Shown here piece by piece: positions 35,401 through 38,809 of a DNA stretch of 38,809 nt (position 1 is the stretch's first letter; each line of letters starts with the position of its first letter). The notes under the pieces were generated by a model. That model did no database searches and had not been told where the DNA came from. It worked only from the letters and a program-made list of their open reading frames with translations. This DNA comes from Aquimarina macrocephali JAMB N27 (GTDB lineage Bacteria > Bacteroidota > Bacteroidia > Flavobacteriales > Flavobacteriaceae). The position numbers and the translations under genes are program-made. The stretch is from the NCBI RefSeq assembly GCF_000520995.1, contig NZ_JACA01000064.1, forward strand, positions 1-38,809, written 5' to 3'.

Positions 35401-35667
35401 TTAGAGGGAGTTACAGCAGCTGTTAATCTAAAAACAACTACCGATAGTCAACTCAATACACTCTACGATAGTTTACGAAATACTTTTACAGGTGCGCAGA
35501 TCACCACTTTTGTTCATGACCCGCTAAAAGGGGTTGTGGGAGTGACAGATGCAAGAGGATATACTACCCAATATGATTATGATGGTCTAAGCCGATTGAT
35601 TTTGGTAAAAGATGAAGATAACCATCTGATCTCTGAGCAAAAATATCACTATAAAAACGAACAGTAA
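32449..35667 (+). CDS. Secreted RHS/YD-repeat family protein (first of a pair)
   Basis: The preferred start is the ATG at 32449 (1072 residues), which opens a clean Sec signal peptide (MNKATILLLFLFCYGLCAQA). An upstream TTG at 32398 in frame would bury it. The mature N-terminus has the Bacteroidota RHS block HATGIPQIEIPIFTIQEDG, SLSYHASGVKVDDLASVVG and LKWTLNAGG. The middle is beta-rich with YPTGGSTEFTYEPN. The end has YD-type repeats (DARGYTTQYDYDGLSRL) and stops at KYHYKNEQ without an RHS core or toxin domain. Such proteins form hollow beta shells around a cargo. It is followed after 12 bp by a second RHS protein, so the pair may act together. No function is established. Confidence 0.85.
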   Translation: MNKATILLLFLFCYGLCAQAQTQEEFKPDYLTYHTEYVPETPNASSFTIYGNTPVNHATGIPQIEIPIFTIQEDGNSIPISLSYHASGVKVDDLASVVGLKWTLNAGGGIFRQVNDKIDEEGWLVPNSRGIVTPDWLASQGQINTQAVQRQIGSSDYYHDYYPDDFSYRFLNHSGAFIFNQDGTTEQEKQSSMLIQKVTGVGNSAYFKALDEMGNTYYFDNDTMRELNSKLVVTGTNDGNISTNSDSYPTGWMLNKLVTKNNKEINFTYTPYDLDYTINNASHSIGVAPGCIDFNPACGCSGLGTSNNTSVSTTTIGYSTRNQLISTIESTTIKVTFNYEQDTTLSTWQKKLSSIIILDKIANKTKSYTFTYGKFSGDSRLRLDQIQEIGFDGSTKPPHKFYYQDGNLPLKGSMAKDYHGYYNGKNNSTLVPYSLNAYNTIASNYRSSLADRREDFNFLKRGVLNKVEYPTGGSTEFTYEPNAVPSTTNNDPRYIPKGVPIHASGDYFTSGGYRVFRTPFSLTDDLLGNLGTPVTYGATSTICNNDPNNPSIDCSRFNIYPKQSDGSLGTPIFSPFKVIGAEGSKNLLKGDYILELKVKESELIANPTARISVNLSWSEKETSNTQTTRYAGGLRVKSIVDKDTNDNVTGETQYAYDGLTGYSLNISNTIKSYGERTAFSAENIALNPALIKSGYFYKQVTINKIGTDESIKTIEKYTDVFKNKSYESQLLEQELYNKNDKVKKTIYTYDNDIVKTTQFWTLSDKTLCFTPLGSSKPSLGYTTPNSTNYYHRKNVLSQKTEIDYYYKTGEPFNTSITRYKYEYNDDMQVTKEELDGRLYAESEQAILDDNYSIIPDGKHAEIRYTYPVDHQSENTTIATLYNNHQTGLPISKKVYVNNDLIQGQYMDYDPKGNVIATYRHHKGLSSHQSAAGHIPSNYELYQAFKLEAGKPIEVQRKDGVPTAILWDTTHNYVLAQLIGVTKTELEGVTAAVNLKTTTDSQLNTLYDSLRNTFTGAQITTFVHDPLKGVVGVTDARGYTTQYDYDGLSRLILVKDEDNHLISEQKYHYKNEQ

Positions 35668-35679
35668 GCACTACAAAAA

Positions 35680-38600
35680 ATGAAAGATACAACACTAAAA
35701 TATATAGTATTTCTTGTTACCCTGTTTTGTGGTATACAAGGATATTCGCAAGTACCAATTGGAGATGGAAATGGAAATAATGCCTACTACTTTGATGGAG
35801 ACCATGATAGCTATGGAGATCCTTCTAATCGTGTAATCAGAGCTACACAACCACCAGGTTATGTAACCAATAATCAGGATCTAGATGATAGTAATGCTTT
35901 GATTACTAATGTTGCTCCCAAATATTTCTATAAAGATGGTGATGGAGACAATTACGGGGTTACAAACATTAAAGTATATCAAAGTGTACGCCCCACCGGA
36001 TATGTGATTAATTCGGGTGACTGTAATGATAATAATGCTGCATTACACCCCAATACAATATGGTATCGTGATAAGGATAATGATTCCTGGGGAAATCCCG
36101 GTGTAACCAAAAAACAATGTAGCCAACCTTCTGGATATATTCTTAGAGCAGGAGACCTTAATGATGATAATGCACTGATCACTAATATTACACCAAAGAA
36201 TTTCTATCGTGATGCAGACGGGGATACCTTTGGAAACCCAAATATTAAGACGTACCGTAGTATTCAACCTTCAGGTTATGTTACCGATAATGGGGATTGT
36301 GCAGATAATAACGCTGCTATTCATCCTAATACCATATGGTATCGCGATGGCGATGGTGATAGTTGGGGAAGCGATCAGGGAATAGGGGCTATCGGTGATA
36401 ATACCCCTCCTACAATACAACAATGTATACAACCTATTGGGTACGCTATTAGAAAAGGAGATCTTAATGATGGTAATAATTTGATTACCGATATCCCCCC
36501 AAAGAATTTCTATCTGGATGCAGATGGGGATACTTTTGGAAATCATAGTACAAAAACCTATCGTAGTTATCCCCCAGATGATGGCAATACCTATGTGCTA
36601 ATTGCTAATGATTGTGACGATAACAAAATAGAAATACACCCTAATACGGTTTGGTATAAAGATGGAGATAAAGATACATATGGAGATCCTAATATCACCA
36701 AAATACAATGTATACAACCTGCAGGGTATGTTCTTAATGATAATGATTATAATGATGGTACTGAATTCATCACCAATATCCCGCCCAGGTATTTTTATAG
36801 AGATGGAGAGGGTGATGGTTTTGGAGATCCTAATGATAAAGTTTATTACAGTGTTCAACCCATTGGATATGTGGATAATGCAGATGATCAATGCCCAAAT
36901 GAATTTGGTAAGAGTCAGGGATGTTCGTTTTCACCAGAGAATTATATATATACCAAGGTATATCAAAAGCCTGTGACTTCTTCTCAATCTACCGATATTA
37001 TAGCAAGTATTGCTTTTTTTGACGGACTGGGTAGATCAAAACAAGAAATAGCGATCAAAGCTTCACCAAATCAAAAGGATATTGTAACTCATATAGCATA
37101 TGATGCATATGGCAGACAGGCCATACAGTATCTTCCTTTTGAGCGAAAAGACACGCATCCTGGTAGTTATGAAGCAGTAGATGTTACTAATGATATCAAT
37201 AGCTATTATGCAACCACATATGCAGATGATTTTACCGGGGTATCTTTATCTGATATTAATGCATATTCTGAAAGTGTTTATGAAGCCTCTGCACTCAATC
37301 GGGTGTTAGAACAAGGGGCGCCAGGAAAAGCTTGGAAAGTTAACAAAGAAAGTGATGCCGATCACACCATTAAATTTGAGTATAGATCAAATACTACAGC
37401 AGAAAATATTACATCTTTTAAGGTGAATTTTGCAAATCCTGGTAATACAGAAGTACCTAACTTAACAAAAGTTAGGAATTATGTTGCAGGAGAATTATAC
37501 ATAACCATTACCAAAGATGAGAACTGGACTCCTACAGATGGGAATCTGCATACCACCAGAGAATATAAAAACAAACAAGGACAGATTGTATTAAAGCGTA
37601 CCTATAATAATGTAGTCACATCTATTGAGGGAGGAGCTTCTGTAACAACTGTAGAAGAGCATGATACGTATTATGTATATGATAAATATGGTAATCTTAC
37701 TTATGTGATCCCTCCTAAAGTGACTATAGCTGATGGAGTAAGTGAAACTGAACTTAGTGAATTATGTTATCAATACCATTATGATTACAGAAACCGACTG
37801 ATCGAAAAGAAGATTCCCGGTAAGGATTGGGAGTATATTGTATATAACAGATTAGACCAGCCTATTCTTACCCAGGATGCCAGCTTAAGAAAAGAGAATT
37901 CTGATAAACCCTGGGATCAGTGGTTGTTTACAAAGTATGATGCGTTTGGAAGAGTAGTATATACAGGGACTATTGTAGACAATAGTGTAAGAAAAGTATT
38001 ACAAAGCAGAGCTAATGCGTGGAAACAATCTCAATATGAAACCAAAAGTACTACACCTATTAGCATTAAAGGGACATCAACATACTATAGTATGGATGCC
38101 GCCTACCCAAACAGAGGATTCTATAAAGTATATACCATCAATTACTATGATGACTACACTTTTGATATCGCCGGATTGACCAACCCGGGAACAGTATATA
38201 ACGAAGCTATCACCGATCGAACCAAAACACTAGCTACAGGAAGCAAAGTACGGGTGTTAGACACTAATGATTGGATTACCACGGTTACCTATTATGATAA
38301 AAAAGCAAGGCCCATATATGTAGCCAGTAAAAATGAATATCTCAATACTACTGATATTGTAGAAACCCAATTGGATTTTGTAGGTAAGGTAGAAGAAACC
38401 AAAACTACCCATACCAAAGGCAGTAATTCAGCGATAGTTACCATAGATACCTTTACCTATGACCATATGGGTAGAATGGGTACCCAAACCCAAAAGATCA
38501 ATACTCAAACTCCAGAGGTAATTGCAACTAATACCTACGATGCTTTAGGGCAATTAGAACGTAAACAAACAGGAGGAGGATTACAAGAGGTAGATTATAC

Positions 38601-38809
38601 CTATAATGTACGGGGTTGGCTAACCAAAATTAACGATCCTGAGGCGGCTCTTGGTAACAAACTTTTTGCTTTTATGATCAATTACAATACTCCGCAACAT
38701 GGGGCTACTGCACTGTTTAATGGTAATATCTCTGAAACAACATGGAAAACTGCCAATGATAATGTAGAGCGACATTACAAATACAGTTATGATGCTCTCG
38801 ACCGACTAA
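35680..38809 (+). CDS. Secreted DUF6443/RHS-repeat protein with Asp-rich calcium-type repeats, 3' end outside the window
   Basis: The frame is open from ATG 35680 to the window end (1043 residues, no stop). It has a Sec signal (LKYIVFLVTLFCGIQGYSQ). Residues ~36-405 carry eight thrombospondin-3-like loops of the form YxDxDxDxxG, alternating between two unit types. One unit includes DCNDNNAALHPNT, the other GDLNDDNALITNI. From ~425 comes a DUF6443-like domain (SIAFFDGLGRSKQEIAIKAS, THIAYDAYGRQAIQYLPF), then YD-type repeats (YDKYGNLTYVIPP, FTYDHMGRMGTQTQ, TYDALGQLERKQT, VRGWLTKINDP). The RHS core and any C-terminal toxin would lie beyond the window. It is transcribed 12 bp behind the first RHS gene. 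Confidence 0.9.
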   Translation, partial: MKDTTLKYIVFLVTLFCGIQGYSQVPIGDGNGNNAYYFDGDHDSYGDPSNRVIRATQPPGYVTNNQDLDDSNALITNVAPKYFYKDGDGDNYGVTNIKVYQSVRPTGYVINSGDCNDNNAALHPNTIWYRDKDNDSWGNPGVTKKQCSQPSGYILRAGDLNDDNALITNITPKNFYRDADGDTFGNPNIKTYRSIQPSGYVTDNGDCADNNAAIHPNTIWYRDGDGDSWGSDQGIGAIGDNTPPTIQQCIQPIGYAIRKGDLNDGNNLITDIPPKNFYLDADGDTFGNHSTKTYRSYPPDDGNTYVLIANDCDDNKIEIHPNTVWYKDGDKDTYGDPNITKIQCIQPAGYVLNDNDYNDGTEFITNIPPRYFYRDGEGDGFGDPNDKVYYSVQPIGYVDNADDQCPNEFGKSQGCSFSPENYIYTKVYQKPVTSSQSTDIIASIAFFDGLGRSKQEIAIKASPNQKDIVTHIAYDAYGRQAIQYLPFERKDTHPGSYEAVDVTNDINSYYATTYADDFTGVSLSDINAYSESVYEASALNRVLEQGAPGKAWKVNKESDADHTIKFEYRSNTTAENITSFKVNFANPGNTEVPNLTKVRNYVAGELYITITKDENWTPTDGNLHTTREYKNKQGQIVLKRTYNNVVTSIEGGASVTTVEEHDTYYVYDKYGNLTYVIPPKVTIADGVSETELSELCYQYHYDYRNRLIEKKIPGKDWEYIVYNRLDQPILTQDASLRKENSDKPWDQWLFTKYDAFGRVVYTGTIVDNSVRKVLQSRANAWKQSQYETKSTTPISIKGTSTYYSMDAAYPNRGFYKVYTINYYDDYTFDIAGLTNPGTVYNEAITDRTKTLATGSKVRVLDTNDWITTVTYYDKKARPIYVASKNEYLNTTDIVETQLDFVGKVEETKTTHTKGSNSAIVTIDTFTYDHMGRMGTQTQKINTQTPEVIATNTYDALGQLERKQTGGGLQEVDYTYNVRGWLTKINDPEAALGNKLFAFMINYNTPQHGATALFNGNISETTWKTANDNVERHYKYSYDALDRL
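35785..36900 (+). repeat. Eight internal Asp-rich repeats in the second RHS protein
   Basis: Loops read FDGDHDSYG, KDGDGDNYG, RDKDNDSWG, RDADGDTFG, RDGDGDSWG, LDADGDTFG, KDGDKDTYG and RDGEGDGFG, about 40-55 residues apart. FY- and WY-led units alternate, so the array probably grew by duplication of a two-unit block. The pattern fits calcium-binding type 3 repeats. Confidence 0.8.

Noticed and set aside
35785..36900. CRISPR-like array
   Set aside because: The periodicity is at protein level, the repeat units vary and are long, and there are no identical short repeats with unique spacers.
36662..36976. 104-codon plus-strand frame and several minus-strand Ile-rich frames in the RHS repeat region
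   Set aside because: They are alternative frames of the Asp/Asn-rich repeat DNA; the real frame is the long one from 35680, which is open to the window end.

Overview
The window is AT-rich DNA from a member of the Bacteroidota, almost certainly a marine-type Flavobacteriaceae (Aquimarina-like is a guess). The signs are a SusC/SusD pair, a type IX secretion C-terminal signal, Bacteroidota promoter motifs (TAnnTTTG), weak or absent Shine-Dalgarno sequences, an NfeD/flotillin pair, ribosomal protein THX, and long DUF6443/RHS-type secreted proteins.

Layout. 1-409: end of a secreted protein with a T9SS sorting tail, facing an Lrp/AsnC regulator (497-958) across a shared terminator. 1443-15581: a polysaccharide-utilization locus (PUL) for alpha-mannose glycans, in the order susC, susD, GH92 (split by a 1-nt frameshift from its CHB_HEX and PA14 C-terminus), ROK kinase, FucP-type MFS transporter, second GH92, second ROK kinase. 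The likely sequence of events is: SusCD imports mannan or N-glycan fragments, the GH92 lipoproteins release mannose, the MFS carrier takes it across the inner membrane, and the ROK kinases phosphorylate it. 15629-17664 (minus strand): two rhodaneses and two thioredoxin-fold proteins. 17902-18961: a MarR regulator and a YceI protein.

18962-26992 is a complete tryptophan operon (trpE-G-D-orf-orf-C-F-B-A). It is preceded by a textbook ribosome-mediated attenuator: a 20-codon leader peptide with three consecutive Trp codons, a protector hairpin, a competing pairing and an intrinsic terminator. Two unrecognised genes sit between trpD and trpC. Many of its gene junctions carry small palindromes of different sequence. 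One palindrome lies in-frame inside trpF and another supplies the last codons of trpF.

27271-27839 is a DUF1287 gene broken by a small deletion. 27847-29870 (minus) is an NfeD-flotillin membrane pair, followed by a membrane-anchored endonuclease/exonuclease/phosphatase protein (30104-31030, minus). Ribosomal protein THX (31259-31570) has an unusually long Lys/Ala/Pro repeat tail and faces a uracil-DNA-glycosylase-fold protein (31574-32227, minus). From 32449 to the window edge run two very large secreted RHS/YD-repeat proteins. The second is open to the end of the window and begins with eight calcium-loop-like Asp repeats.

The points most worth following are the trp attenuator, the two genes embedded in the trp operon, the repeat elements in and around trpF, the split GH92 and the DUF1287 pseudogene, and the paired RHS proteins. 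I found no tRNA, rRNA, CRISPR array, phage gene or transposase.
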